Shown: positions 10,450 to 19,906, numbered from the stretch's first letter. The stretch: DNA of 64,000 nucleotides from Verrucomicrobiota bacterium (GCA_039192515.1 JBCCXA010000011.1:1-64000); one strand, 5' to 3'. Notes: generated from the letters alone by a model not told the origin. Numbers and translations are program-made.

Positions 10450-11388
10450 TTAGGCTTGAGACTGGTAAATTTTGTTAAGGTCCTCTATCCAACTAGTAGT
10501 TCTACGATCTTTCATATTTAATGCCGGAACCAATACAGTATGAAAGGAGTTGCACTTCCCAAAGATATTTAATGCATAGGGTGTGGTTATCTCATTAAGG
10601 GGTCTGCAGAGCGTTGCTTTATGAGTCAGCTTTGTGTCTAAAAGCACGCTAAGGCCCTTTGCTTCAATAGTAGCGTACTGAGATAGTTCTTGTGTTTCAA
10701 AAAAGTCGATTGTTTCGCAATGGCGCATAGCTGGGGATATAGATTGCATCTGCAAAGGTATATTTTTTTCTTTCGCTTTACGCATTAACAATGGCAAAGA
10801 TACAGGGTCTATGCTAAGGGATTCGCACTCTTTGACCTTTTTACAGTAGGTTGATTTTTTTGAAGCTACTTTGTCAAGGTGTGCTTTAGATGATTGACTG
10901 GTACACGAGCTTTTTGTGCAATGATCAGGGCTTTCATCTATTAGGTTTATTATCCACTGATGAAAGTGGTCTAGGTCTGATTCTGTCGACAAACACAGTT
11001 TCAAAAAGCCTCTTTGTTGCAGATCATAAAATTGGATACTAAGAACAAGTCTATTTGAGATGGTTTCTTCTGCAACCCATATGCTAGAGATAGATTGAGG
11101 ATTAAAAATATGATAACCATCGACTTCCAATATGGAGCTTTTTTCTCGGTGGAAGTAAGTTTCAGAATAAATTCGCTTTGTAATAACGGGGCCGCTCGAA
11201 TAGATGGCTAACAGTGGACCAAAACCGTTGAGGTGCTCAAATAGTTCAAAGCGATTTCCTTTCAATTCGAGTGTAAAGTTATTGCCATCATGTTCTTTCG
11301 CTTCGGGAAAATAATAGGCTAGGCCTAAATAAGATTCTCTTTTTAAGCCAAGCTCTATCTTTTTGTTTCCGAATTGAATAGAATGCAT
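10450..11388 (-). CDS. HemS/ChuX-like (hemin-utilisation) protein, divergent
   Basis: 312 residues, soluble, no signal peptide. Residues of about 45-150 follow the repeat pattern of HemS/ChuS heme-handling proteins: HLNGFGPLLAIYSSGPVITK (compare LGxVxAxTRNxxxVxE) and later FYDLQQRGFLKLCLSTESD (compare FFDxxGxxxHKVYLTxESD). A second, weaker repeat may occupy 215-310, separated by a Ser/Lys/Cys-rich linker. HemS family members bind or break down heme taken up by the cell. The call is supported by context: NDH-2 lies 14 bp upstream and a flavodoxin with a Fur-box-like site opens the region. Sequence drift is large and heme-ligand residues were not identified, so the function remains tentative. 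Confidence 0.45.
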   Translation of the reverse strand: MHSIQFGNKKIELGLKRESYLGLAYYFPEAKEHDGNNFTLELKGNRFELFEHLNGFGPLLAIYSSGPVITKRIYSETYFHREKSSILEVDGYHIFNPQSISSIWVAEETISNRLVLSIQFYDLQQRGFLKLCLSTESDLDHFHQWIINLIDESPDHCTKSSCTSQSSKAHLDKVASKKSTYCKKVKECESLSIDPVSLPLLMRKAKEKNIPLQMQSISPAMRHCETIDFFETQELSQYATIEAKGLSVLLDTKLTHKATLCRPLNEITTPYALNIFGKCNSFHTVLVPALNMKDRRTTSWIEDLNKIYQSQA

Positions 11389-11402
11389 GATATGTGACTT
11401 CT

Positions 11403-12698
11403 TTAATGATTAGCGGAGAAGGCCTCTTGGGGTTGATGAAGATTTGTAATAATACGGGCGCCGCGTTGATATTGAACGTAGGAATAAAACCATTGAACCA
11501 AAACCATCACTCGGTTTCTAAAACCTATCAAGAAAAGTAAGTGGACAAGCAGCCATAGGAGCCAAGCGAGTAGGCCAGAGAACTTTAGAGGTCCGATGGC
11601 AGCAATGGCTTTAGATCTTCCTATAGTAGCCATGCTTCCTTTGTCAAAATAAACAAAGGATTTTCTTTTAGTTTGGGGGGCTTTGGAAATTTCGGTAGAA
11701 ATGATATCAGCTACAAATTGCCCCATCTGAATAGCACCAGGAGAGACTCCTGGTACTCTTTGACCTTCTGCATCTGTGAGCGTGACAATATCTCCAATAG
11801 CAAAGACATCTGGAAATTCTGGGAGTGAGCAATCCGGCTCCACGAGAATACGTCCTCCTCTGTCTAGCTTGACACCCAATTCTTGAGTTAACTTTGGTGC
11901 CTGAACCCCTGCTGCCCAGATGATATTCTCCGCTTCGAGAGTCTCCTTTTCGAGGAAAACTTTCTTTTCTTGGATGTCTTTGACAGGGCAATTTGTTTTT
12001 ACTTCAACACCTAGATTTTCAAGAGCCTGCTTTGCTTTTTCTGGAAGAGGGTCTGGGAAAGTACCTAGTATTTTGGGGGAAGCTTCGATCAGAATGACTT
12101 TTGATTCCTTGACATCAACATGTTGAAAATCTTTCGCTAGTACGTGATGGGCTAATTCCATAAGTGCACCCGCCATTTCGACGCCCGTAGGTCCTCCCCC
12201 AACTACTACGCTAGTCATCAGCCTTTTGTGCATGGATTCATCTGCCGTCATTTCAGCTTTTTCGTAAGCATAGAGGACATTTTTTCTGATGCTGGTAGCG
12301 TCGTTTAGAGATTTTAGACCAATTGCATGTTTTCCCCAATGATCATTACCGAAATAGCTAGTAACACCGCCAAGAGCAATAATAAGGTAATCATAGGTTA
12401 GGGTGTTATATTTTAGTTCTATTTTTTTTTCCTTTAAGTCTATCCCAATAACTTCATCCATGATTACCGTAGTGTTTTTTTGGCCAGATAAATTTGAACG
12501 GATCGGTTTGGCGATCTCTGTTTGAGAAAGCCCAGCAGTTGCTACTTGGTAGAGTAGAGGTTGAAATAGATGATAATTATTTCTATCCACCAGAGTGATT
12601 TTGACACCACTCTTTGCTAGCCTGTTAGCACAAGCCAGACCACCAAATCCACCGCCCAAGATGAGGACATGAGGTACATTGCTACTTTTTTGAATCAT
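11403..12698 (-). CDS. ndh: Type II NADH:quinone oxidoreductase (NDH-2)
   Basis: 431 residues. A single-subunit, non-proton-pumping NADH dehydrogenase that passes electrons from NADH through FAD to membrane quinone. FAD-binding Rossmann motif GGGFGGLACANRLAKSG at about 13-29, NADH-binding motif VVVGGGPTGVEMAGALMEL around 165-183, and a second FAD contact VFAIGDIVTL around 300. The quinone-site region GVSPGAIQMGQF follows. The C-terminus has a hydrophobic segment (LLAWLLWLLVHLLFLIGF, about 378-395) that attaches it to the inner membrane face, as in other NDH-2 enzymes. Length is normal for the family. Confidence 0.92.
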   Translation of the reverse strand: MIQKSSNVPHVLILGGGFGGLACANRLAKSGVKITLVDRNNYHLFQPLLYQVATAGLSQTEIAKPIRSNLSGQKNTTVIMDEVIGIDLKEKKIELKYNTLTYDYLIIALGGVTSYFGNDHWGKHAIGLKSLNDATSIRKNVLYAYEKAEMTADESMHKRLMTSVVVGGGPTGVEMAGALMELAHHVLAKDFQHVDVKESKVILIEASPKILGTFPDPLPEKAKQALENLGVEVKTNCPVKDIQEKKVFLEKETLEAENIIWAAGVQAPKLTQELGVKLDRGGRILVEPDCSLPEFPDVFAIGDIVTLTDAEGQRVPGVSPGAIQMGQFVADIISTEISKAPQTKRKSFVYFDKGSMATIGRSKAIAAIGPLKFSGLLAWLLWLLVHLLFLIGFRNRVMVLVQWFYSYVQYQRGARIITNLHQPQEAFSANH

Positions 12699-12944
12699 GA
12701 TTACATTCGGGAGTTAGGAATAGAAATTACCAAGAATGTGTGAATAACTAAGTCCTAACAGATTAGGCATCCTAGACTAATTTTTCTTTACAGCGCATAC
12801 TTATAAATCTCTCAGTGTCAGCTTACCTTTCTATGAATGAGGTTCTAATGCTTACTCAGACAAAGCGGTCAAAGCTACAGTTTCAGTTAGCCGCCATATC
12901 AGCACATCCCTAGGCTTTTGTGGCCAACTGTTAATCTCGTGAGC

Positions 12945-13409
12945 TTAGGCTTCTTGAAGAACATTACTCTTGAGAATTTTGATGACCTTTTCTATCCAGA
13001 TGGGATATTGCTCCTGTTCGTCCATGTCACAGTCAACACGCTCGATCATTCTACGACCCCCGTGTCTTTCAAAATGCTCATCCAAATCCTTACCGTGTTT
13101 ACAGAAATGTTCATAAGAAGAATCCCCAAGTGCAAAAGTGGCAAATCTTAAGTCTGATAAGCCAAGAGGATCTTGAGAAGTCAGTGCCTCATAAAAATCC
13201 AGGCAATCATCCGGTGGTTCGCCCTCGCCCCAGGTGCTCGCAATAATGAGCACATCCTGCTCTGACTTCAAATTTTCTAAATTGTAGTCACTCAAATCCA
13301 CATCTGTTGTTTCAATACCAGCTTCAGTTAAATCATCAGCTGCTCTTCCGCCCAATTCCGCTGCCGCACCCATTTGAGATGCGTACAGTACTGTTGTTTT
13401 TCTATTCAT
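12945..13409 (-). CDS. Flavodoxin-domain protein (CysJ/MioC type)
   Basis: 154 residues, a single flavodoxin-like domain binding FMN. The phosphate loop is YASQMGAAAELGGRAAD (about 9-25), and the flavin-contacting loops are STWGEGEPPDD and FALGDSSYEHFCKHGKDLD, which match the flavodoxin half of sulfite reductase (CysJ) and MioC rather than classic long-chain flavodoxins. No reductase domain is attached. It probably serves as a small electron carrier. A palindrome resembling a Fur box is located about 60 bp upstream of the start (13472-13486), which fits the common pattern of flavodoxins replacing ferredoxin under iron shortage. NDH-2 lies 246 bp downstream on the same strand. Confidence 0.85.
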   Translation of the reverse strand: MNRKTTVLYASQMGAAAELGGRAADDLTEAGIETTDVDLSDYNLENLKSEQDVLIIASTWGEGEPPDDCLDFYEALTSQDPLGLSDLRFATFALGDSSYEHFCKHGKDLDEHFERHGGRRMIERVDCDMDEQEQYPIWIEKVIKILKSNVLQEA

Positions 13410-13471
13410 ATCTTTTTAATAATTGTTTTAGACAAGATTATTTTAAGTAAGATAACAGTCAACTAAAATTA

Positions 13472-13486
13472 TGAGAATGAGTCTCA
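13472..13486 (-). promoter_or_regulatory. Fur-box-like palindrome upstream of flavodoxin
   Basis: TGAGAATGAGTCTCA is a 7-1-7 inverted repeat with one mismatch between arms, and the flanking A/T pair extends it. Compared with the Fur consensus TGATAATNATTATCA it matches 6 of 7 positions in one arm and 5 of 7 in the other. It lies 63 bp upstream of the flavodoxin start, a sensible operator position. The gene set downstream (flavodoxin, NDH-2, HemS-like) is consistent with iron control. Confidence 0.5.
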
Positions 13487-13585
13487 TTAACACGCTTGAT
13501 ATGGAGGCATCTTATTTGCCAGAAAATTGGGGATTTAACTGTCTCTTTTGATTTTCTAGTGAAATCAGAAAGAGAGGAGGCGGAA

Positions 13586-13633
13586 ATGAAATTTCGATTG
13601 ATTGAATTTCCTCTTTTTACAGCTTCTGGCTGA
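13586..13633 (+). CDS. Possible 15-residue leader peptide upstream of trpF
   Basis: A short frame (MKFRLIEFPLFTASG) begins 5 bases after a perfect AGGAGG (13575-13580), one of the strongest ribosome sites in the window, in a region with no other gene. It ends about 127 bp before trpF. It contains three Phe codons and no Trp codon, so it is not a classical trp attenuator peptide. It may be a regulatory leader, a real small protein, or chance. In the same leader lies a TGGTACC block after AAGGGTGG (around 13667-13687). Confidence 0.3.
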   Translation: MKFRLIEFPLFTASG

Positions 13634-13760
13634 TGGAGAGGTCAGGGTGTGAATTTACCTCGGACTAAAGGGTGGATGGTGGTACCGGACAGCGTTTGAT
13701 GGGTAGAGAAGTCGTTTTAAGTGGAGATTTTGGCTAGTGCCATTATGCTGTTTGTTTTAA

Positions 13761-14396
13761 ATGAGTGGTATGAGGCCAAGAATAAAGATCTGTGGGATGA
13801 CGAATAAGAGGGATGCAGCTAAAGCTGTCGATTTAGGCGTTGATGCGGTAGGTTTTATATTGTATTCCAAAAGCCCTCGATACATTAATCCGCAAGATGC
13901 GATCGAAATAGCGAAGGCTTTGCCACCATTTATCCACCGCGTTGTCGTAGTGGTAAATATGAGTCTAGAAAGTATAACGGAACTTGATAAATCCGGCTCA
14001 TTTGACGTGATTCAATTACATGGGGACGAACAGCCCTCCTATTGCAAGCAGTTAGCATCCCAAACGAGCTCTCATTTAGTGAAAGCTTTAGGGCTACCCG
14101 GGAAAGAGGGAAGATCATTGCATGAGTATGAGATAGACGCCTTTTTATTGGATAAATCAAGTGCTAAGTATGGAGGAACCGGACAAGTGTTCAATTGGGA
14201 TTTGGCAAAGGCTTTTATGGCACAAACGGACAAACCGTGTATCTTAGCAGGTGGTCTTAGTTGTCTGAATATAAAAAAGGCCATATCAGAGGTTCAACCC
14301 TATGCGGTAGATGTTTGTAGTGGAGTGGAGCTAGAGCCAGGTCTAAAAGATCATAATAAAATGAAAGAGTTTGTGGAAATATGTCAGCAGTCTTAA
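13761..14396 (+). CDS. trpF: Phosphoribosylanthranilate isomerase
   Basis: 211 residues, a TIM-barrel enzyme converting N-(5-phosphoribosyl)anthranilate to the ribulose form in tryptophan synthesis. Visible motifs: [12 protein letters not shown] with the catalytic Cys in KICG (about 8-19), [30 protein letters not shown], the catalytic Asp region [19 protein letters not shown], and PCILAGGLS near the C-terminus, then DVCSGVE. Length is typical. The start lacks a clear Shine-Dalgarno; an in-frame ATG at 13770 is an alternative. The stop overlaps the trpB start by 16 bp, so the two are coupled. Confidence 0.93.
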   Translation: MSGMRPRIKICGMTNKRDAAKAVDLGVDAVGFILYSKSPRYINPQDAIEIAKALPPFIHRVVVVVNMSLESITELDKSGSFDVIQLHGDEQPSYCKQLASQTSSHLVKALGLPGKEGRSLHEYEIDAFLLDKSSAKYGGTGQVFNWDLAKAFMAQTDKPCILAGGLSCLNIKKAISEVQPYAVDVCSGVELEPGLKDHNKMKEFVEICQQS

Positions 14397-15586
14397 GAGA
14401 AGTAGGGGTTTTGCCTAACAAGCAGGGTTACTTTGGTCAATTTGGAGGCATGTATGTGCCAGAAACCCTGATGTTCCCACTTAAAGAACTAGAGAAAGCC
14501 TACCTTGAAGCAAAGGAGGATGCTGATTTTAATAGTGAGTTGCTCTCGATGCAGAAAGATTTTACAGGCAGACCAACGCCTCTCTACTTTGCTGAGCGCT
14601 TCACCGAGCACTGTGGTGGGGCACAAATTTATCTGAAACGCGAAGATCTCTTACATACTGGCGCACATAAAATAAATAATGCTCTGGGGCAGGTTCTCTT
14701 AGCGGTCCGCATGGGTAAAAAGCGTGTGATAGCAGAAACTGGTGCAGGCCAGCATGGGGTAGCTACGGCTACGGTAGCAGCAAGGTTTGGCCTAGAATGT
14801 GTTGTTTATATGGGCGAAGTGGATATGCAGCGCCAAGCGCTTAATGTAGCTCGTATGCGTTTTTTGGGGGCTAAAGTCGTAGCTGTAAAAGCAGGTCAAA
14901 GAACTCTGAAGGAGGCAGTTAATGAGGCTATGCGTGACTGGGTTACCAATGTTCGTCATACGCATTATGTGTTAGGAACTGCCTATGGTTCCCATCCCTA
15001 TCCGATGATGGTGAGGAATTTTCATCGCATCATTGGTGATGAAGCTCGTCAACAAATTTTAGATAAAGCAGGTAAGTTACCTGATGTCTTGGTGGCGTGT
15101 GTTGGTGGGGGCAGTAACGCGATCGGATTATTTTATGCCTTTTTAGAGGATAAACAAGTCAAGATGGTGGGTGTGGAAGCGGGGGGCGAAGGCATTGAAG
15201 AGGGTAAGCATGCAGCACGTTTTGCCGGTGGAAGTTTAGGTGTGTTACAAGGGACTCGTGCTTATATTCTACAAGATGAGCATGGACAGATTCAGTTAAC
15301 ACACTCGGTTTCAGCAGGCTTGGATTATGCTGCAGTTGGACCAGAGCACTGCTATTTGAAAGATATTGGTCGGGCTGACTATGCTTATGCAACGGATGCA
15401 GAAGCGCTTGACGCGTTTCAAAAATTATCCTCGCTTGAGGGTATTATTCCTGCTCTAGAGACCTCTCATGCAGTGGCGTATGCTTTAAAGGTTGTGCCGA
15501 AAATGGATAAGGATAGTGTAGTTATCATTAACTTATCAGGGCGTGGCGATAAGGATGTAGATCAAGCAGCCAAGTTTCTTCTATGA
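14381..15586 (+). CDS. trpB: Tryptophan synthase beta chain
   Basis: 401 residues. Joins indole and serine to make tryptophan, using PLP. The start region [16 protein letters not shown] is typical of TrpB1. The PLP lysine is in [15 protein letters not shown] (Lys about 97), the catalytic Glu is in [17 protein letters not shown], and the phosphate-binding loop is [13 protein letters not shown]. The C-terminal [10 protein letters not shown] is present. This is the alpha-partnered form, but trpA is not next to it here; the genes that follow are yicC and gmk. It overlaps trpF by 16 bp and yicC by 4 bp (ATGA), so a single transcript is likely. Confidence 0.95.
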   Translation: MSAVLREVGVLPNKQGYFGQFGGMYVPETLMFPLKELEKAYLEAKEDADFNSELLSMQKDFTGRPTPLYFAERFTEHCGGAQIYLKREDLLHTGAHKINNALGQVLLAVRMGKKRVIAETGAGQHGVATATVAARFGLECVVYMGEVDMQRQALNVARMRFLGAKVVAVKAGQRTLKEAVNEAMRDWVTNVRHTHYVLGTAYGSHPYPMMVRNFHRIIGDEARQQILDKAGKLPDVLVACVGGGSNAIGLFYAFLEDKQVKMVGVEAGGEGIEEGKHAARFAGGSLGVLQGTRAYILQDEHGQIQLTHSVSAGLDYAAVGPEHCYLKDIGRADYAYATDAEALDAFQKLSSLEGIIPALETSHAVAYALKVVPKMDKDSVVIINLSGRGDKDVDQAAKFLL

Positions 15587-16473
15587 ATAGTATGACAGGT
15601 TACGGCGTTGCCGAATCAAAAAGCTTTGTGGGTAACTATAGGATTCGGGTTGAAGTCTCCTCTATTAATAGTCGCAAGGGACTTGATGTCGTGATTAATA
15701 TACCGCGTCTTCTATTGGCCATTGAACGCAGCTTTCGAGATTTTTTAGATAAAAACTTGCGTCGAGGTAGAGTTATCTTGAACGTGACATTGGAGGAATG
15801 CCAAGGCAATTCAAGGGGTAGCGTCATCATTGATGAAGAGCTTCTAGAAGACTATCGGGAGCAAATCAAAAAAGTCGAAAAAAAGCTGAAGCTAGGTCCA
15901 GATGATCCAGGTATAGAGTTTTTTCTTACTCTTCCAGGTGTGGTCAAAACGTTGGAGAAGGAAGCTTCGCTAGACTTGATTGAGAAAGAGACCCGGGCGC
16001 TTTTTCAAATAGCTTTTAATCGGTTGATAAAGGCAAGGCAGCGTGAAGGAGCTTTTCTTTGTAGGGAGCTACAGAAGACAGTTGTTGCCTTACAAAAAGA
16101 AGTAAAAGAGCTCGAAATTTATGCTCCTCAGGTTACGGATCGCGCTCGTAAGAGTATGCGGCAACGCTTGAAGGAAGCAGAGCTCGATATTAAGGTGGAC
16201 GATGAACGGCTGGTTAAGGAAATCGCATTCTTTGCAGATCGTAGCGACATTACCGAAGAGCTAACTCGTTTTAAAGGCCATCTAGCTGAGCTTAAGCGCA
16301 TGTTGAAAGATAAGACAACCATAGGGAGGAGCTTAGATTTTATGCTTCAAGAAATGGGACGAGAGGTCAATACTATTGGAAGTAAGTCTAACAATGGCTT
16401 TGTCTCACACAAAACTGTAGCACTCAAGACCGAGTTAGAGAAGATTCGCGAGCAGGCTCAGAATTTTGAATAA
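15583..16473 (+). CDS. yicC: YicC/YloC-family endoribonuclease
   Basis: 296 residues. Family hallmark N-terminus [13 protein letters not shown], followed by [19 protein letters not shown] and a charged helical middle, with the C-terminal [19 protein letters not shown] motif (DUF1732). YicC proteins are stress-related endoribonucleases linked to decay of small RNAs. Starts in a 4-base ATGA overlap with trpB and is followed 49 bp later by gmk, the classic yicC-gmk neighbourhood. Length is normal. Confidence 0.92.
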   Translation: MNSMTGYGVAESKSFVGNYRIRVEVSSINSRKGLDVVINIPRLLLAIERSFRDFLDKNLRRGRVILNVTLEECQGNSRGSVIIDEELLEDYREQIKKVEKKLKLGPDDPGIEFFLTLPGVVKTLEKEASLDLIEKETRALFQIAFNRLIKARQREGAFLCRELQKTVVALQKEVKELEIYAPQVTDRARKSMRQRLKEAELDIKVDDERLVKEIAFFADRSDITEELTRFKGHLAELKRMLKDKTTIGRSLDFMLQEMGREVNTIGSKSNNGFVSHKTVALKTELEKIREQAQNFE

Positions 16474-16522
16474 GTCACTGAGTCGCGGATAGGGATCATA
16501 AGCATATATAGTGCTAAATAGT

Positions 16523-17149
16523 ATGGAGAGTCGTAACGGAATTCTATTTGTTGTTTCTGCCCCCTCGGGGGCGGGTAAGTCTACGCTTTGTTATAACCTA
16601 AGGCATACACCCGAGTTTGTTTTCTCAGTTTCCTGCACCACAAGAGAATCACGTCCAGGAGAGGTTGATGGTGAGGATTACTTCTTTATTAGCCGTAAGG
16701 AGTTTCAAAGGCGTATTGAAGAAGGTAAGTTTTTAGAATATGCCAAGGTTCATGGCAATTATTATGGGACTTTGAGATCTGAGGTGGTGCAACACCTCAA
16801 AGTCGGCCATGATGTAATGTTGGATGTAGATGTGGTGGGTGCTCGGACATTAAGGGGTTTAGAAGACCCATTCATCCAGCAAGCGCTCATAGATGTTTTT
16901 ATATTACCTCCTAGTTTGGAAGTATTGGAAAAGCGTTTGAGGAAACGAGGAACAGAGTCAGATGAGCAAATTCAAACCAGGCTAGAAAATGCGGCTAAAG
17001 AGATGCCTTTTTGGCATGGTTACCGATACACTATAGTGAGCGGTTCGGTTGAAGAAGATCTACAGAAGTTCCGTGCTATCATGAGGGCTGAGCGCTGTGC
17101 AAGTCATCGTCTACTAAGCCGAGAAGATGGATATCCACAATTTCAATAG
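16523..17149 (+). CDS. gmk: Guanylate kinase
   Basis: About 208 residues. Phosphorylates GMP (or dGMP) with ATP to GDP in nucleotide supply. P-loop SAPSGAGKSTL near the N-terminus, the GMP-binding signature SCTTRESRPGEVDGEDYFF, and LDVDVVGARTLR are all present. I use the ATG at 16523; an in-frame GTG at 16511 would add four residues, and neither has a strong ribosome site. Sits between yicC and coaC on the same strand, as in many bacteria. Confidence 0.94.
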   Translation: MESRNGILFVVSAPSGAGKSTLCYNLRHTPEFVFSVSCTTRESRPGEVDGEDYFFISRKEFQRRIEEGKFLEYAKVHGNYYGTLRSEVVQHLKVGHDVMLDVDVVGARTLRGLEDPFIQQALIDVFILPPSLEVLEKRLRKRGTESDEQIQTRLENAAKEMPFWHGYRYTIVSGSVEEDLQKFRAIMRAERCASHRLLSREDGYPQFQ

Positions 17150-17158
17150 TTTATCGTT

Positions 17159-17704
17159 ATGGAGAATACACGTATTTTATTGGGAGTTACCGGGTCTATT
17201 GCATCTTTTAAAGCAGTAGAATTAGCGAGCCAATTGACTCAGCAAGGTTTTGAGATAGATGTCATTATGACTGAGGGTGCCTTGAATTTTGTCAGGCCTT
17301 TGAGTTTTGGTGCGATTACAAAGCGGCCCGTTTATACAAACTTATGGGATGAAGATCCCGGTGCGGGAACCACCCATATTGAGTTAGCGGATCAGGCTGA
17401 TCTCGTTTTATTGGCTCCTGTCACAGCACACTTATTAGCGCAAATGGCTCAAGGCCTAGCGCCTGATCTTTTGACCTCTATCTTATTAGCTGCAAAGTCT
17501 AAAGTCATCGCTTGCCCTGCCATGAACGGTAAGATGTGGGAACACCCTGCTACAGTAGCCAATGTTGAGATTCTCAAGTCTAGAGGCGTTATAATTTTTG
17601 AACCTGAGGCTGGCATGCTAGCTTGCGGATATGAAGGCAGCGGGCGGCTACCTTCTGTAGATGATATCGTAAGCTTGGTGAAAAAGGAATTGGCTGGGTC
17701 ATAA
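17159..17704 (+). CDS. coaC: Phosphopantothenoylcysteine decarboxylase (CoaC-type flavoprotein)
   Basis: 181 residues, matching only the flavoprotein half of CoaBC. It decarboxylates 4'-phospho-N-pantothenoylcysteine to phosphopantetheine in coenzyme A synthesis, using FMN. Motifs: LLGVTGSIASFKAVEL (FMN binding), catalytic His near 73 in TTHIELADQADL, LAPVTAHLLAQMAQGLA, the PAMN motif (ACPAMNGKMWEHPA), and the substrate clamp LACGYEGSGRLP with its Cys. The synthetase half (CoaB) is not attached or adjacent, so it should be a separate gene elsewhere. It follows gmk by 9 bp. Confidence 0.88.
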   Translation: MENTRILLGVTGSIASFKAVELASQLTQQGFEIDVIMTEGALNFVRPLSFGAITKRPVYTNLWDEDPGAGTTHIELADQADLVLLAPVTAHLLAQMAQGLAPDLLTSILLAAKSKVIACPAMNGKMWEHPATVANVEILKSRGVIIFEPEAGMLACGYEGSGRLPSVDDIVSLVKKELAGS

Positions 17705-17726
17705 GGTTTAGCTAGATACTAGTCCT

Positions 17727-18257
17727 ATGGATTGGCGTATGAAGCAGGACGATGTTGCAGTTCTTATAATAGATATGCAGGAAAAACTGATGCCTTCAAT
17801 CTATGAATTTGAGCTGTTAGAGAAGAAAGGGGTTCAGCTTGTATCATGTGCTGGTAAATTGAATCTGCCTGTATGCTTTACCGAGCAATATCCCAAAGGT
17901 CTCGGAAAAACCTTGCCCAACATCATTCAACTTGCTCCTGAAGCACCCGTATTAGAAAAAACACGTTTCTCGGCAGACTGTTCCTTAGATGTTGTATCAG
18001 CCAGACATATAGTTCTTGCCGGCGTAGAAGCTCATATTTGTGTGCGTCAGACGGTTTATGACCTCAAGCGTAGCGGAAGAGTCGTGCATGTCTTAGCAGA
18101 TGCTGTTGGCTCTCGTGAACCTTTAGCGAAAGAAGTTGCAATGCGCGAAATGCAAGCCGACGGTGTGTTATTTACAACGCTGGAAGGTTTTCTCTTCGAG
18201 CTTCTGCAAGATTCTCAGCACCCAAAATTCAAAAATATCTCTAAAATCCTTAAATAG
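17727..18257 (+). CDS. Isochorismatase-family (cysteine) hydrolase
   Basis: 176 residues with the fold of isochorismatase and nicotinamidase. The expected catalytic triad is visible: Asp16 in VLIIDMQEKL, Lys78 in VLEKTRFSA and Cys105 in GVEAHICVRQT. The last resembles the YcaC/hydrolase group rather than siderophore isochorismatases. Substrate cannot be told from sequence; amides or related compounds are usual. It follows coaC by 22 bp, so may be co-transcribed, but there is no clear pathway link. An in-frame ATG at 17739 is a second possible start. Confidence 0.82.
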   Translation: MDWRMKQDDVAVLIIDMQEKLMPSIYEFELLEKKGVQLVSCAGKLNLPVCFTEQYPKGLGKTLPNIIQLAPEAPVLEKTRFSADCSLDVVSARHIVLAGVEAHICVRQTVYDLKRSGRVVHVLADAVGSREPLAKEVAMREMQADGVLFTTLEGFLFELLQDSQHPKFKNISKILK

Positions 18258-18463
18258 GGAAAAAAATACCAATTTTTGTCATTTGCCTAAGCAAGAAAAC
18301 TTATGTAGATGTCTTTTCGCAACTATTTGGTTTATAGGAAGTTATATAAGACTAATATCCAATTATTTACTTATTAGAAGACATTTATTTCTTCTGATAT
18401 CAGTTGATTATTAAGACTCTTACGACAATATTAATTTATCGGGAATGGACCCGAAATAGGATT

Positions 18464-19021
18464 ATGATTATGAATGACAAGTTGCTGCTTAGCGAGAAGA
18501 CGATGAGGCTTCATATACCCGCCAACGTTAATAGAAGAGGGGAATCTAGGGATAAGATATCGCATCATCTTAGCAGTCACTCCGGTGCTGATAACAAAAA
18601 CAACCAGACTATCAAATTAGGTTATTTTGAATTTAAAAATCTAAAACCATGGCTGGAAATAAATTTATTTGATGAACCTAGCTATGTAGAATTGGCAACA
18701 GGTTGTTATATTTTGGGTCGTATGGAAGAAAATGACAAGTCAGCAAATATTAGTTTGACGAATATTTCTATCCCGGATTTAAGTGTTTCTCGCATGCACT
18801 GTAAGATTGAAGTTGCGAATAATGGAATTCGCATTTCCGACCTAAATTCTACAAACGGTGGATCGATCATTCGGAAAACGGGTGAATTTATCAACCTCAA
18901 GGCTCGCAAAAATATTCCTCTCTTAGAGGGAGATAGCATCACTCTAGGGGCAGTGTCATGCCAAATGTCCATGCTAGGGCCCAATCCCTCAAAGCCTTAT
19001 TCAGTTTTGGGTAGGATTTGA
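18464..19021 (+). CDS. FHA-domain protein
   Basis: About 185 residues. The C-terminal ~110 residues form a forkhead-associated domain that binds phosphothreonine peptides: YILGRMEENDKSANISL, then SVSRMHCKIEV (the Ser-Arg-x-His core) and ISDLNSTNGGSII, all conserved FHA positions. The N-terminal ~70 residues are polar and likely unstructured. The ATG at 18464 (or 18470) follows an AGG; an upstream frame to 18404 lacks a ribosome site. No kinase or phosphatase is adjacent. The preceding 200 bp is AT-rich with no gene seen. Confidence 0.78.
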   Translation: MIMNDKLLLSEKTMRLHIPANVNRRGESRDKISHHLSSHSGADNKNNQTIKLGYFEFKNLKPWLEINLFDEPSYVELATGCYILGRMEENDKSANISLTNISIPDLSVSRMHCKIEVANNGIRISDLNSTNGGSIIRKTGEFINLKARKNIPLLEGDSITLGAVSCQMSMLGPNPSKPYSVLGRI

Positions 19022-19101
19022 ATAAGAGCTTTATTTTTCCTAATTGAGCGGAGTCAAGGATTTAGGTTTTCTAAAAAGAAGAGGTGGCTAATCTAAGGGA
19101 G

Positions 19102-19848
19102 ATGTGGATTAAGTCGTTTCCAGAAAAATTGAGTCTCAATTTTCTTAAAATTGGAGCAGGCTATATGCTTCTAGGTCTTGTCGTAGTAGCTTGTTTGTTT
19201 AGTGCTTGCGCTAGTAATCGAACAGAAGGCAACTTAGTAGCTTCTTGGTATGGTGAGCCTTTTCATGGAAGGCAAACGGCTTCAGGTGAAATTTATAACA
19301 TGCATGGTTATACTGCTGCACATAAAACAGCAGATTTTGGGACTATTATGTTAGTTCAAAATCCTCAGAATGGACGCTCTGTTAAGGTTACCGTGACGGA
19401 TAGGGGGCCTTTCGTTCATGGCAGAGATTTGGATTTATCACTGGGAGCGGCAAAGAAGCTGGATATGGTAGAGCAAGGAGTAATCTCCGTTTATGTTCAG
19501 GTTGTGGGATACGATGATCGTTATGCGACTTACATTAAAGGCGGTCGAGTTACTCCGGTTGCTGAGGGGGGTGGTCAGACTTCAGATCCGATTTTGCAAA
19601 CTGGAGGGTATTTAGGCACTGCGACTTATACCATTCAGGTAGGGTCATTTCGTCAGGCAGATAATGCGAACCGTTTGAAAGCTGACTTAGAGAGGTCTTA
19701 TAATAATGTTCGAATGGAACAAGCAACTGTTCAAGGGGCTCGCTATTATCGAGTCAAGGTGGGGAGTTTCGAGAACCCTTCTCAAGCTGGTGCAACACTG
19801 CAATCGCTTATAGATAGAGGTATTTCTGGGAAAGTGCTCCAAGACTAG
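19102..19848 (+). CDS. rlpA: RlpA-family lipoprotein with SPOR domain
   Basis: About 248 residues. RlpA is an outer-membrane lipoprotein acting as a lytic transglycosylase on peptidoglycan lacking stem peptides. Lipobox-like LFSAC ends a hydrophobic stretch; then the double-psi barrel with ASWYGEPFHGRQTASGEIYN, TAAHKTADFGTIMLVQN, VTDRGPFVHGRDLDLS. The C-terminal ~75 residues (YTIQVGSFRQADNANRL...YYRVKVGSFENPSQA) are a SPOR domain, which targets septal glycan. The start is uncertain: a GTG at 19084, this ATG with AGGGAG touching it, or ATG 19165 with well-spaced GGAG but a very short signal peptide. Confidence 0.88.
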   Translation: MWIKSFPEKLSLNFLKIGAGYMLLGLVVVACLFSACASNRTEGNLVASWYGEPFHGRQTASGEIYNMHGYTAAHKTADFGTIMLVQNPQNGRSVKVTVTDRGPFVHGRDLDLSLGAAKKLDMVEQGVISVYVQVVGYDDRYATYIKGGRVTPVAEGGGQTSDPILQTGGYLGTATYTIQVGSFRQADNANRLKADLERSYNNVRMEQATVQGARYYRVKVGSFENPSQAGATLQSLIDRGISGKVLQD

Positions 19849-19906
19849 CAGCAGTTCATTTCTTTTCTTGCCCGCTTAACTGAGAGTTGTTTTAATCCCG
19901 CGCATT

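Noticed and set aside
12699..12944. Gap between NDH-2 and flavodoxin checked for a second operator or small gene
   Set aside because: No palindrome or frame worth calling.
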